A stretch of 64,000 bases of DNA, taken from NCBI GenBank assembly GCA_035514535.1, contig DATKAZ010000002.1, forward strand, positions 1 through 64,000, written 5' to 3'. This stretch comes from XN24 sp035514535. GTDB lineage: Bacteria > Pseudomonadota > Gammaproteobacteria > Steroidobacterales > XN24. This document shows positions 52,737 through 60,392 of the stretch, piece by piece. The notes beneath the pieces were generated by a model. The model was not told where the DNA came from. It ran no database searches and saw only the letters and a program-made list of their open reading frames with translations. The first letter of the stretch is position 1, and every line of letters starts with the position of its first letter. The position numbers and the translations under genes are program-made.

Positions 52737-53480
52737 ATGCCCGGAGATCCTGTTTCCCGCCGCGGCTTTCTGAAACTGTGTGCCAGTGCCGGCGCCCTGG
52801 TGACGAGCAGCCCGAGACTGCTCGCCCAGGGGGCGCCCGAGCGCGTGCAGGCACCGCCCGCGAGCCTCGTCCATCCGGACGGCAGGCCGTTGCGCCTGAC
52901 TGATCTGGCCGTGGGCGAAAACTACGTCTTTCATTACCCTTTCGTCAGCACGCCCTGTTTCCTGATCGACCTCGGCAAGCCCGCGCTGCCGCTGGACGGC
53001 CTCGAGCTCGATGACGGCAGGCGTTACCACTGGCGGGGCGGCGTCGGGCCGAATCGCTCGGTGGTCGCGTTCTCGGCCATTTGCGCGCACCGCATGTCCT
53101 ACCCCACCCCCTCGGTGAGTTTCATCCATTATCGCCATGGGCCGATGGCCTTCAAGGACAAGGATCTGAAGCCGTCGCGGCGGGAACAGGTGATCTACTG
53201 CTGCTCGGAGGGCAGTGTCTACGACCCCGCGGAGGGCTGCCGCGTACTCGGCGGCCCGGCACCGCAGCCGCTCGCCGCCATCGATCTCGCGCTGGATGGC
53301 GACACGAACACGCTCCGCGCCCAGGGCACCTACGGCGGCGACATGTTCGAGCGCTTTTTCGAGAAATTCGAGTTTCAGCTGGCACTGCAGCAACGCGAGG
53401 ACAACATTCGCGAACTCGTCGGCCCGACGACCGAAGTGGTGGCGCTCAAGGACTACAGCGCCAACACGAACGTCTGCTGA
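52737..53480 (+). CDS. Tat-exported Rieske-like protein with degenerate ligand set
   Basis: This 247-residue protein starts with a Tat signal (SRRGFLKLCASAGALV). The Rieske-type domain has the first ligand pair Cys116-x-His118 (AICAHRMSYPTP). The second pair, normally CxxH, reads YCCSEGSVYDP: Cys155 and Cys156 are followed by Ser-Glu-Gly, with no His. GGPAPQPLAAIDL after it is family-like. The cluster may therefore be altered or absent. No partner oxidase or reductase gene is adjacent. It converges with the ankyrin gene. Confidence 0.8.
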   Translation: MPGDPVSRRGFLKLCASAGALVTSSPRLLAQGAPERVQAPPASLVHPDGRPLRLTDLAVGENYVFHYPFVSTPCFLIDLGKPALPLDGLELDDGRRYHWRGGVGPNRSVVAFSAICAHRMSYPTPSVSFIHYRHGPMAFKDKDLKPSRREQVIYCCSEGSVYDPAEGCRVLGGPAPQPLAAIDLALDGDTNTLRAQGTYGGDMFERFFEKFEFQLALQQREDNIRELVGPTTEVVALKDYSANTNVC

Positions 53481-53492
53481 CGGCCCCCGGCG

Positions 53493-54251
53493 CTAGGAGC
53501 GTAGCAGCGCCTCAGCCCTCGAGTGCCCCAGCATGCGGGCCACCTCGGCAGGCGTGCGTCCCGCCCCGTCCGTGGCGCGTCGCTCAGCCCCTGCGGCCAG
53601 CAGGCGCGCGACGATCTCTGCAAAGCCCCGGCCCGCCGCGATGTGCAGCGCCGTCGCGCCGGACTCCTCACGTGCCTCCGGCTCTGCTCTGCCCGAGGCA
53701 AGCAACGCCTCGACCGCTTCGATATAACCGCCGGACACCGCGCGCATCAGGGGGGTCCAGCCGTAACCGTCGCGGGTCGCGGGCTCCGCACCCACCTCCA
53801 GCAACAGGCGCACGGCGCCATCGCGGCCTTTCGCCGCGGCGACCAGCATCGGCGTCCAGCCGATGCGCGCGCTTGCGTTCGGATCGGCTCCCCGGTCGAG
53901 CAAGAGCCGCACGACGTCGAGGTGGTTGGCCGACACCGCATACATCAGGGCCGTGCCGCCGTTCGCGTTGCGCTCATCGACCGCGGCCCCCGCCTCGAGC
54001 AGCGCCTGCGCGCGTTCGACGTCGCCTTCCCCCGCGGCATTCATGAGCTCGGTCTTGCCGTCTGCGGACGGCGCCGCGAATACCTCGAGCGTCGCGAGGT
54101 CGCCGTCCCAGGAGAGCGGGTCCACCTCCGCGCGCACTGCGCAGCACGCCAGCAGCGGTATCAGGCTCCAGGCCGCCAGCACGGCGCGCGTCCGCGCGGG
54201 ACCGGCACGTCCGGCAGCGCTAGGGGAACCCTGGATCCTGGTGCGATTCAT
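53493..54251 (-). CDS. Exported ankyrin-repeat protein
   Basis: This 252-residue protein has an N-terminal hydrophobic segment (AVLAAWSLIPLLACCAVRAE), so it is likely exported or membrane-anchored. About five ankyrin repeats follow from residue 68: AAGEGDVERAQALLEAGAAV, GTALMYAVSANHLDVVRLLL, TPMLVAAAKGRDGAVRLLLE, TPLMRAVSGGYIEAVEALLA and ATALHIAAGRGFAEIVARLL. It lies downstream of the formate dehydrogenase terminator on the same strand, so it is probably a separate unit. The binding partner is unknown. Confidence 0.88.
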   Translation of the reverse strand: MNRTRIQGSPSAAGRAGPARTRAVLAAWSLIPLLACCAVRAEVDPLSWDGDLATLEVFAAPSADGKTELMNAAGEGDVERAQALLEAGAAVDERNANGGTALMYAVSANHLDVVRLLLDRGADPNASARIGWTPMLVAAAKGRDGAVRLLLEVGAEPATRDGYGWTPLMRAVSGGYIEAVEALLASGRAEPEAREESGATALHIAAGRGFAEIVARLLAAGAERRATDGAGRTPAEVARMLGHSRAEALLRS

Positions 54252-54300
54252 GTCGAAGAGGATGCCGTATTCACGCGCTGATCGCCAGCGGGCCGTTCAC

Positions 54301-54331
54301 AAAAAGACGGGGGCGCCGCAGCGCCCCCGTC
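54301..54331 (-). terminator. Rho-independent terminator of the formate dehydrogenase operon
   Basis: Perfect 11-bp arms GACGGGGGCGC (54306-54316) and GCGCCCCCGTC (54321-54331) enclose CGCA. On the minus strand the stem is followed by TTTTTG (54305-54300). It lies 29 bp after the gamma-subunit stop. Confidence 0.88.
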
Positions 54332-54359
54332 GGGTACACAATCGCTGAACTTCAGGGCC

Positions 54360-55475
54360 TCAGGTCGCCGCGTGACCCGCGCCGTGCGGGGGCGAAGCCG
54401 TCGCGGGGCGCGTGCCCTGCTTCTTGACCTCGTCGTACCACAAGCCGTGGTGCGCCTTGGCCCAGGCCTCGTCCACCTCGCCGTGGACCATGCCTTCGAG
54501 GGTGCCCTGGTTGCCCAGCGTACCCAGGTAGATATGACCCAGTGAGAAGGCGATCAGCGCGATGCCGCTGGCGGCATGCAGGATATTCGCCAGCTGCATC
54601 TCGCCGCGCTCGAAGCCGAAGTTCGGGAACAGCAGCCAGAAGCCCGAGCTGATCAGCACGATGCTGCCGAAGAACAGCAGCCAGAACCAGATCTTCTCGC
54701 CGGCATTGACGAAGCCGGCCGGCGGATGCTTGCTCTTGTCGAGATAGCCGCCACCCATCCTCAGCCAGGTCAGGTCGTGGGCCCGCGGCAGGCTTTCCTT
54801 GATCCACGGCACCATCATCACCACCAGGCCGATGATGAACGGCACCGCGAGCCAGTCATGGACGGGTTTGGCGATATTGGCCCAGGCCGCAAACGCTTCC
54901 TTGCCCGTTACCGGGATCAGCACCGCGCGGCCGAACGTCAGGCTCAGGCCGGTGATCGCCAGGATGATGAACAGGATCGCCGTATACCAGTGCATGACCC
55001 GCTCAAACAACGACCAGCGCGTGATCGTGCGGCCGGTGCGATGCTCCAGTTTCACCGGTCCCGCGAGCAGGTGGAACAGGATGATTGCCGCGAGTACGAC
55101 GACCAGCCCGATGCCGCCCCAGCGAAGCAGCGGCCCCTCGCGTACAGAGCGCCAGACATCGCCGCCGCTCTGGATCAATACGCCGGTCTCCTGCCCTGTT
55201 ACGGCACTGTAGCCCGCCGTCCCGCTACGCGCCTGCCGCCAGAAATCGCGGCGTTGCTCTTCTTCGCGCACTTTGTCCGCGCGTTGCTGCTGCAAGACTT
55301 CGTCCTGCGGCTGCGCCTGTTGCGCGACCGCCTGGCCCACCGGTGCATCGGTCAACAGCAGACCGGTGAGCGGCAGGATCATGGATAAACCAAGGACCAG
55401 GGCCGTAAGCAGCATGGCCCGGCGAAGCTTGCGCCGGCCGCGTCCCCTGAATCCCGGTTGAGTTCTGTCGACCAT
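54360..55475 (-). CDS. Formate dehydrogenase gamma subunit (cytochrome b)
   Basis: This 371-residue membrane cytochrome b556 anchors formate dehydrogenase and passes electrons to quinone. A hydrophobic leader (AMLLTALVLGLSMILPLTGL) and a Gln-rich periplasmic stretch precede the core. The four-helix core runs from LLRWGGIGLVVVLAAIILFH, then RWSLFERVMHWYTAILFIIL, KPVHDWLAVPFIIGLVVMMV and ANILHAASGIALIAFSLGHI, which contribute the haem His residues (MHWYT, PVHDW, ILHAAS, LGHIY). A GGGAGGA site lies just upstream; GTG at 55478 is an alternative start. It is the last gene of the operon. Confidence 0.92.
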   Translation of the reverse strand: MVDRTQPGFRGRGRRKLRRAMLLTALVLGLSMILPLTGLLLTDAPVGQAVAQQAQPQDEVLQQQRADKVREEEQRRDFWRQARSGTAGYSAVTGQETGVLIQSGGDVWRSVREGPLLRWGGIGLVVVLAAIILFHLLAGPVKLEHRTGRTITRWSLFERVMHWYTAILFIILAITGLSLTFGRAVLIPVTGKEAFAAWANIAKPVHDWLAVPFIIGLVVMMVPWIKESLPRAHDLTWLRMGGGYLDKSKHPPAGFVNAGEKIWFWLLFFGSIVLISSGFWLLFPNFGFERGEMQLANILHAASGIALIAFSLGHIYLGTLGNQGTLEGMVHGEVDEAWAKAHHGLWYDEVKKQGTRPATASPPHGAGHAAT

Positions 55476-55509
55476 CACGTGGAGTCCTCCCGTCGTGTGG
55501 GCTGAATGG

Positions 55510-55692
55510 CTATCGGTCGCGCTGCGTTTCAACACGTTCCTCCAGGGACGTTCTCAGCTCCTCGGACCTGAGATCATCGACCAGGGGATCGCTCGAGCCC
55601 TTGTAGACGCCGGGCTCGTAGAACGTCACGTCCGAGCAGCCCGCAAGCGCCAGTGACGCTGCGGTCAGCAGAGCCAGGGTGGATATTTTCAT
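55510..55692 (-). CDS. Small lipoprotein of the formate dehydrogenase operon
   Basis: This 60-residue protein has a signal peptide with lipobox LALAGC near residue 19. The mature part is about 42 residues: SDVTFYEPGVYKGSSDPLVD, then a charged helix (SEELRTSLEERVETQRDR). I do not recognise a named family. It sits between the beta and gamma genes on the same strand, so it may help assemble or anchor the complex. Confidence 0.72.
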   Translation of the reverse strand: MKISTLALLTAASLALAGCSDVTFYEPGVYKGSSDPLVDDLRSEELRTSLEERVETQRDR

Positions 55693-55757
55693 TATTCCTC
55701 TCCAGCCTCGGTCTGGGGCGGCCGAGGGGCCGCCCCACCCGAGTCATTACGTCCCGC

Positions 55758-56345
55758 CTACGCGTCCTTGTAGGCTGTTTCCCAACCCCAGGTCTGCGGC
55801 CGGCTGCCACGCTTGAGGACGCGTTCCCGGTAGATGTCGGCGACCATGTCGCCGTCACCCGCCAGCAGGGCCTTGGTGGCACACATCTCGGCGCAGAGCG
55901 GCAACTTGCCCTCGGAGATTCGATTGCGGCCGTACTTGACGTACTCCGCTTCCGAGCTGTTGTCCTCCGGGCCGCCGGCGCAGAACGTGCACTTGTCCAT
56001 CTTGCCGCGGATGCCGAAGGCCTCCTTCTGCGGGAACTGCGGCGCCCCGAACGGGCAGGCATAGAAGCAATAGCCGCAGCCGATGCAGAGGTCCTTGTCG
56101 TGCAGGACGATGCCGTCGTCGGTCGTGTAGAAGCAATCCACCGGACAGACAGCCGCGCAGGGCGCATCCGTGCAGTGCATGCAGGCCACCGAGATCGAGC
56201 GCTCGCCCGGCAGGCCGTCGTCGAGCGTCACTACCCGCCGGCGGTTCACGCCCCAGGGCACCTCGTGCTCGTTCTTGCAGGCCGTTACGCAGCCGTTGCA
56301 CTCGATGCAGCGCTCGGAATCACAAAGAAACTTCATTCTCGCCAT
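55758..56345 (-). CDS. Formate dehydrogenase beta subunit (four [4Fe-4S] ferredoxin)
   Basis: This electron-transfer subunit links the catalytic subunit to the cytochrome. The 195 residues hold four Cys groups: CIECNGCVTACK (13-24), CMHCTDAPCAAVCPV (about 55-69), CIGCGYCFYACPFG (about 87-100), and CTFCAGGP with CAEMCATKAL towards the C-terminus. It is shorter than E. coli FdnH and lacks its C-terminal membrane helix. It follows the alpha gene by 14 bp. Confidence 0.94.
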   Translation of the reverse strand: MARMKFLCDSERCIECNGCVTACKNEHEVPWGVNRRRVVTLDDGLPGERSISVACMHCTDAPCAAVCPVDCFYTTDDGIVLHDKDLCIGCGYCFYACPFGAPQFPQKEAFGIRGKMDKCTFCAGGPEDNSSEAEYVKYGRNRISEGKLPLCAEMCATKALLAGDGDMVADIYRERVLKRGSRPQTWGWETAYKDA

Positions 56346-56359
56346 GGTGTGTTAACTCC

Positions 56360-59251
56360 TTACGCCGGGCGAATCTGGCAGAGGGAGACCTTGGTCTCCT
56401 GCATCGCAGTGACCGAGTCGTAGCCGTAGGTGAACGCGTCGTTAGCCGCGGACCCCCGGACAAACGGATGCGAGCCTTCCGGGTATTTCGAGAGCAGGTC
56501 CTTGCCCTCGAACCAGCCACCGAAGTGGAACGGCGTGAACACGACGCCGCGGCCGACCCTGTCCGTGATCATGGCCTTGACTTTCAGCAGTCCTCCTTCC
56601 GCACCCTCGACCCAGACCCACTGGCCCTCCTTGATGCCGCGGTCATTGGCATCCGCCGGGTTGATCTCGACAAACATCTCCTGCTGCAACTCGGCCAACC
56701 AGGGGTTCGAGCGGGATTCCTCGCCACCGCCCTCGTATTCGACGAGCCGGCCGCTGGTGTGCACCAACGGGTACTCCTTGGTGAAGTCCTGCTGCTGGAT
56801 CGACGCGTAGCGCGTGGGCAGCCGCCAGAAGGCCTTGCGGTCCTCGTAGGTCGGATATTCGGCCACCAGGTCGCGTCGCGGTGAGTACAGCGGCTCGCGA
56901 TGGATCGGGATGGGATCCGGGAAGTTCCAGACCTTGCAGCGCGCCTTCGCATTGCCGAAGGGTGCGCAGCCGTGCTCGATCGCGACGCGCTGGATGCCGC
57001 CCGAGAGATCGACCTTCCAGTTCTTGCCCTCGGCCGCGACCTTCTCTTCCTCCGTCAGGTCGTCCCACCAGCCGAGCTGCTTGAGCATGTCGGCGGTGAA
57101 TTCCGGATAGCCGTCCTCGATCTCGGCGCCCTTGGTCCAGGAATCCTCGGCAAGGAGGTTGACTCCTTCGTACTCGACACCGAAGCGCGCCCGGAAATTC
57201 AGGCCGCCTTCCGCGACGGGCTTGCTGGTGTCGTAGAGCAGCGGCGTGCCGGGGTGGTTGAACTCCGGCGTGCCCCAGCACGGCCATGGCAGGCCGTAGT
57301 AATCGCCGTCACAGGGGCCGCCCTCGGCTTTGAGGGTCGTCGTGTTGAAGGTGTGCTTGTTCGCCATATGCAGCTTCAGGCGTTCCGGGCTCTGGCCCGT
57401 GTAGCCGATCGTCCACATGCCGCGGTTGAACTCCCGCGTGATGTCCTCGACCAGCGGCTCCTCGCCGTTGACCTCGATGTTCTTGAACATCTGCTGCTCG
57501 AAGCCGAGCTTCTTCGCGAACTTGTACATGATGGTGTGATCGGGCAGCGACTCGAACAGCGGCTCCATGATCTTATCGCCCCACTGCAGCGACCGGTTGG
57601 ACGCGGTACGCGACCCGGAGGTCTCGAACTGCGTGCAGGCCGGCAGCAGGTACATGCCTTCCTTGGTACGATCCGGCAGCACCGCCGTGTGCGTCGGATA
57701 CGGGTCGACCACCACCAGCAGGTCGAGCGCCTCCATGGCCTTCTTCTGCTCGGCGCCGCGCACCTGGCTGTTGGGGGCATGGCCCCACATGAACAGCGCC
57801 TTCAGAGCGGTCTTCTGGGAGACGTTCTCGTCACTCTCGTTGACGCCGTCGTACCAGCGCGACACGGTGATCCCGTTCAGGTTCATCGCCGGGGTCGGCG
57901 TGTCGCCGTTCAGGTAGCTCGCCTGGTCGAAGCGCGCCTTCAGCCATTCGTAGTCGATCTCCCACACGCGGGCCCAGTGCTGCCAGGAGCCGTCGGCAAG
58001 GCCGTAGTAGCCGGGCAGCGTATCGGACAGCACGCCGAAGTCGGTCGCGCCCTGCACGTTGTCGTGGCCGCGGAAGATGTTCGCGCCGCCGCCTGACACG
58101 CCGACGTTGCCGAGGGCCAGCTGCAGGATGCAATAAAGGCGCGTGTTGTTGTTGCCGATGGTGTGCTGCGTGCCGCCCATGCACCAGACGATCGTGCCGG
58201 GGCGATTCTCGGCCATCGTCTGCGCCGCGCGCTTCATGTCGTCGCCGGGAACACCGGTGACGTTCTCGACCACATCGGGCGTCCACTTCGCGGCCTCGAC
58301 GCGCACTTCATCCATAAAAGCCACGCGCTTGCGGATGTATTCCTTGTCTTCCCAGCCGTTCTCGAAGATATGGTGGAGCAGGCCGTAGATCAGGGGCACG
58401 TCCGTGCCGGGCCGGAAGCGCAGGAACTGGTCGGCATGCGCCGCGGTGCGCGTGAAGCGCGGGTCGGCGACGATCACCTTCGCACCGTTCTCCTTGCCGC
58501 GGAGAATATGCTGCATCGACACCGGGTGGGCTTCCGCCGCATTGCTGCCGATGAAGAAGATCGTCTTGCTGTTGTGCATGTCGTTGTAGGAATTCGACAT
58601 CGCGCCATAGCCCCAGGTGTTCGCAACACCCGCGACGGTCGTCGAATGACAGATGCGCGCCTGGTGGTCGATATTGTTCGTCCCCCACATGGCCGCGAAC
58701 TTGCGATACAGGTAGGACCCCTCGTTGCTGAACTTGGCCGAGCCGACCCACATCACGGCATCCGGGCCATGCTGCTCGCGAATGCCCATCAGGCGGTCGC
58801 CGATCTCGTCGATCGCCTGGTCCCAGGACAGCCGCTCCCACTTGCCGTTGACATTCTTCATCGGGTACTTGAGCCGGCGCTCGCCATGGCCGTGCTCGCG
58901 CACCGACGCGCCCTTGGCGCAATGCGCGCCCAGGTTGAGCGGCGAGTCGAAATCCGGCTCCTGGCCGGTCCACACGCCGTTCTGGACCTCGGCGACGACG
59001 CCGCAGCCCACCGAGCAATGGGTACAGATCGAACGCCTGATCTCGACGGGGCCCGTGCCCATTTCCCTGGCCGCCTCGGCCCGCGACCGCCGCATCATGG
59101 CCGGGGGCAGGGTCGTGGCAACCGCGCCAGCACCGAGTGCGAGGCCGGTGCGGCGCAGGAAAGTGCGCCGGTCGACAGCGCGGCCCAGCACGCCGTTCAG
59201 CGTGCCGCTCGATTCAGTAGAGGGAAGGTTGGATTTCTTGGTCAGCTTCAT
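56360..59251 (-). CDS. Formate dehydrogenase alpha subunit (molybdenum/tungsten-bis-MGD, Cys type)
   Basis: This catalytic subunit oxidises formate to CO2. The 963 residues begin with a twin-arginine signal (RRTFLRRTGLALGAGAV), so it works outside the cytoplasm. The [4Fe-4S] site is CTHCSVGCG plus HCAKGASVREH, starting near residue 75. The metal-ligand position is Cys201 in QARICHSTTVAGVAN, so this is a cysteine rather than a selenocysteine enzyme. The C-terminal cofactor domain includes YPLVHTSGRLVEYEGGGEES. I chose the ATG at 59251 (MKLTKKSN) over an upstream in-frame start. TorD-type and ferredoxin genes precede it. Confidence 0.96.
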   Translation of the reverse strand: MKLTKKSNLPSTESSGTLNGVLGRAVDRRTFLRRTGLALGAGAVATTLPPAMMRRSRAEAAREMGTGPVEIRRSICTHCSVGCGVVAEVQNGVWTGQEPDFDSPLNLGAHCAKGASVREHGHGERRLKYPMKNVNGKWERLSWDQAIDEIGDRLMGIREQHGPDAVMWVGSAKFSNEGSYLYRKFAAMWGTNNIDHQARICHSTTVAGVANTWGYGAMSNSYNDMHNSKTIFFIGSNAAEAHPVSMQHILRGKENGAKVIVADPRFTRTAAHADQFLRFRPGTDVPLIYGLLHHIFENGWEDKEYIRKRVAFMDEVRVEAAKWTPDVVENVTGVPGDDMKRAAQTMAENRPGTIVWCMGGTQHTIGNNNTRLYCILQLALGNVGVSGGGANIFRGHDNVQGATDFGVLSDTLPGYYGLADGSWQHWARVWEIDYEWLKARFDQASYLNGDTPTPAMNLNGITVSRWYDGVNESDENVSQKTALKALFMWGHAPNSQVRGAEQKKAMEALDLLVVVDPYPTHTAVLPDRTKEGMYLLPACTQFETSGSRTASNRSLQWGDKIMEPLFESLPDHTIMYKFAKKLGFEQQMFKNIEVNGEEPLVEDITREFNRGMWTIGYTGQSPERLKLHMANKHTFNTTTLKAEGGPCDGDYYGLPWPCWGTPEFNHPGTPLLYDTSKPVAEGGLNFRARFGVEYEGVNLLAEDSWTKGAEIEDGYPEFTADMLKQLGWWDDLTEEEKVAAEGKNWKVDLSGGIQRVAIEHGCAPFGNAKARCKVWNFPDPIPIHREPLYSPRRDLVAEYPTYEDRKAFWRLPTRYASIQQQDFTKEYPLVHTSGRLVEYEGGGEESRSNPWLAELQQEMFVEINPADANDRGIKEGQWVWVEGAEGGLLKVKAMITDRVGRGVVFTPFHFGGWFEGKDLLSKYPEGSHPFVRGSAANDAFTYGYDSVTAMQETKVSLCQIRPA

Positions 59252-59303
59252 CGCCGATTCTCCGCAGTTTGACCGGTTGGACAACACACCTGGACCCGAA
59301 GGG

Positions 59304-59507
59304 TCAGATGCGGGCCTTCTGGTAGTAATTTCGGATGTGCGGCGTCTCGTGGTAGCCCTTGGCTGCGGGCTTGGACGCCGGTGTCAGCTCCGGTGCAGCG
59401 ACCGAAGTGCCGGTTGCGACCACCATTGCCGTAGCGCCGCCCGCTACCGCAAGACCCTTGAGGAATCGGCGCCTGCCGTTGGATTCCATCTTTGATTTCA
59501 GGCTCAT
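59304..59507 (-). CDS. Small Tat-signal protein of the formate dehydrogenase operon
   Basis: This 67-residue protein is mostly a twin-arginine signal (RRRFLKGLAVAGGATAMVVA) with a short mature part ending YHETPHIRNYYQKARI. Such short Tat proteins regularly stand just before formate dehydrogenase alpha genes in proteobacteria; they may act as an extra subunit or assembly factor. I chose the ATG at 59507 because GGAGAG lies upstream; an ATG four codons earlier is possible. Confidence 0.82.
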   Translation of the reverse strand: MSLKSKMESNGRRRFLKGLAVAGGATAMVVATGTSVAAPELTPASKPAAKGYHETPHIRNYYQKARI

Positions 59508-59549
59508 TGTGCTCTCCACTTGAGTCCGCTCCAGTTACGAAATCTGATC

Positions 59550-60257
59550 TCAGCTCAAACTCTGCTGCGCCGGTTGCGCCGCCAGAAAATCCTTGAGATA
59601 CCCTTTCTCTACCTCGATGAACTGCTCTCCGAGCTGGCCCACCGCGCGGTAGAACCGCGCCGACGGCGCCTGCTGCATGTCCCGGAAGAAGCGGCCCAGC
59701 CAGGGCGAAATATGGCGACTGAAAAAGCCGGCCTGTGCCTCGAGGGACACGGGCTCGTCGCCGGTGTTGATCATGGCCATGACATCGCACAGGGCGGCGG
59801 CATGGTCCTCGGGCTCCTTGACACCTTCCTGGCGCTCGAAGCCCATGAAGCGCAGCTCGTCGCGCAGGCGCGCCAGCGGCTGTTCCATCAAAAAGCCCGT
59901 CATGTACCAGGAACCATAGGGCACCAGCTCGCCGCGTCCGACGCCGATGAAGAGATCGTGGTACTCCTCCATCAGTTCGGCCGGCGAACTGCGCCCCGCG
60001 GCGGTGCCGAGCATGCGCCAAGCCGCGCCGATCAGGTCGTCGCTGTCGATTTTCTCCGCGTCGATCTCGGCCAGCAGGCTCAACATCGATTCGTCGGGGG
60101 CCGTCGCGAGAAGCCGGGCCAGCAGGCTCCACGCATTGGCGCGCAACGCGTCCTCGCCCGTCGCGCTTTGCGTCGCACTCCCCTGCGAAACCTCCATCCC
60201 GACGTCGGCAGCAGCCTCGGTCATCGAATGCTCGTCTTTGTCATTGTGGGTATTCAT
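59550..60257 (-). CDS. TorD/DmsD-family molybdoenzyme chaperone
   Basis: This 235-residue cytoplasmic helical chaperone would hold and load the formate dehydrogenase alpha subunit before Tat export. Family markers are NAWSLLARLLATAPDE near residue 41, LMEEYHDLFIGVGRGELVPY and the E-PEDH stretch (KEPEDHAAALCDVMA). The acidic, Met-containing N-terminal 35 residues are not conserved, and an internal start is possible. It lies between the ferredoxin-like gene and the small Tat gene. Confidence 0.9.
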   Translation of the reverse strand: MNTHNDKDEHSMTEAAADVGMEVSQGSATQSATGEDALRANAWSLLARLLATAPDESMLSLLAEIDAEKIDSDDLIGAAWRMLGTAAGRSSPAELMEEYHDLFIGVGRGELVPYGSWYMTGFLMEQPLARLRDELRFMGFERQEGVKEPEDHAAALCDVMAMINTGDEPVSLEAQAGFFSRHISPWLGRFFRDMQQAPSARFYRAVGQLGEQFIEVEKGYLKDFLAAQPAQQSLS

Positions 60258-60392
60258 TCTGCAACATTCAGGCCATCAAATCGTGGCAATAACGGATAAA
60301 TAACAACTATAACCGACAGGTATCGTACTCTCGTCTGAAAAAAGTGCGACATTTTGCCATTGCAATGCCCCAGAACTTCCCATCGGCAGGGC

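Noticed and set aside
58643..58660. Possible selenocysteine codon in formate dehydrogenase
   Set aside because: The metal-ligand codon at residue 201 is TGT (Cys), and there is no in-frame TGA in the gene.
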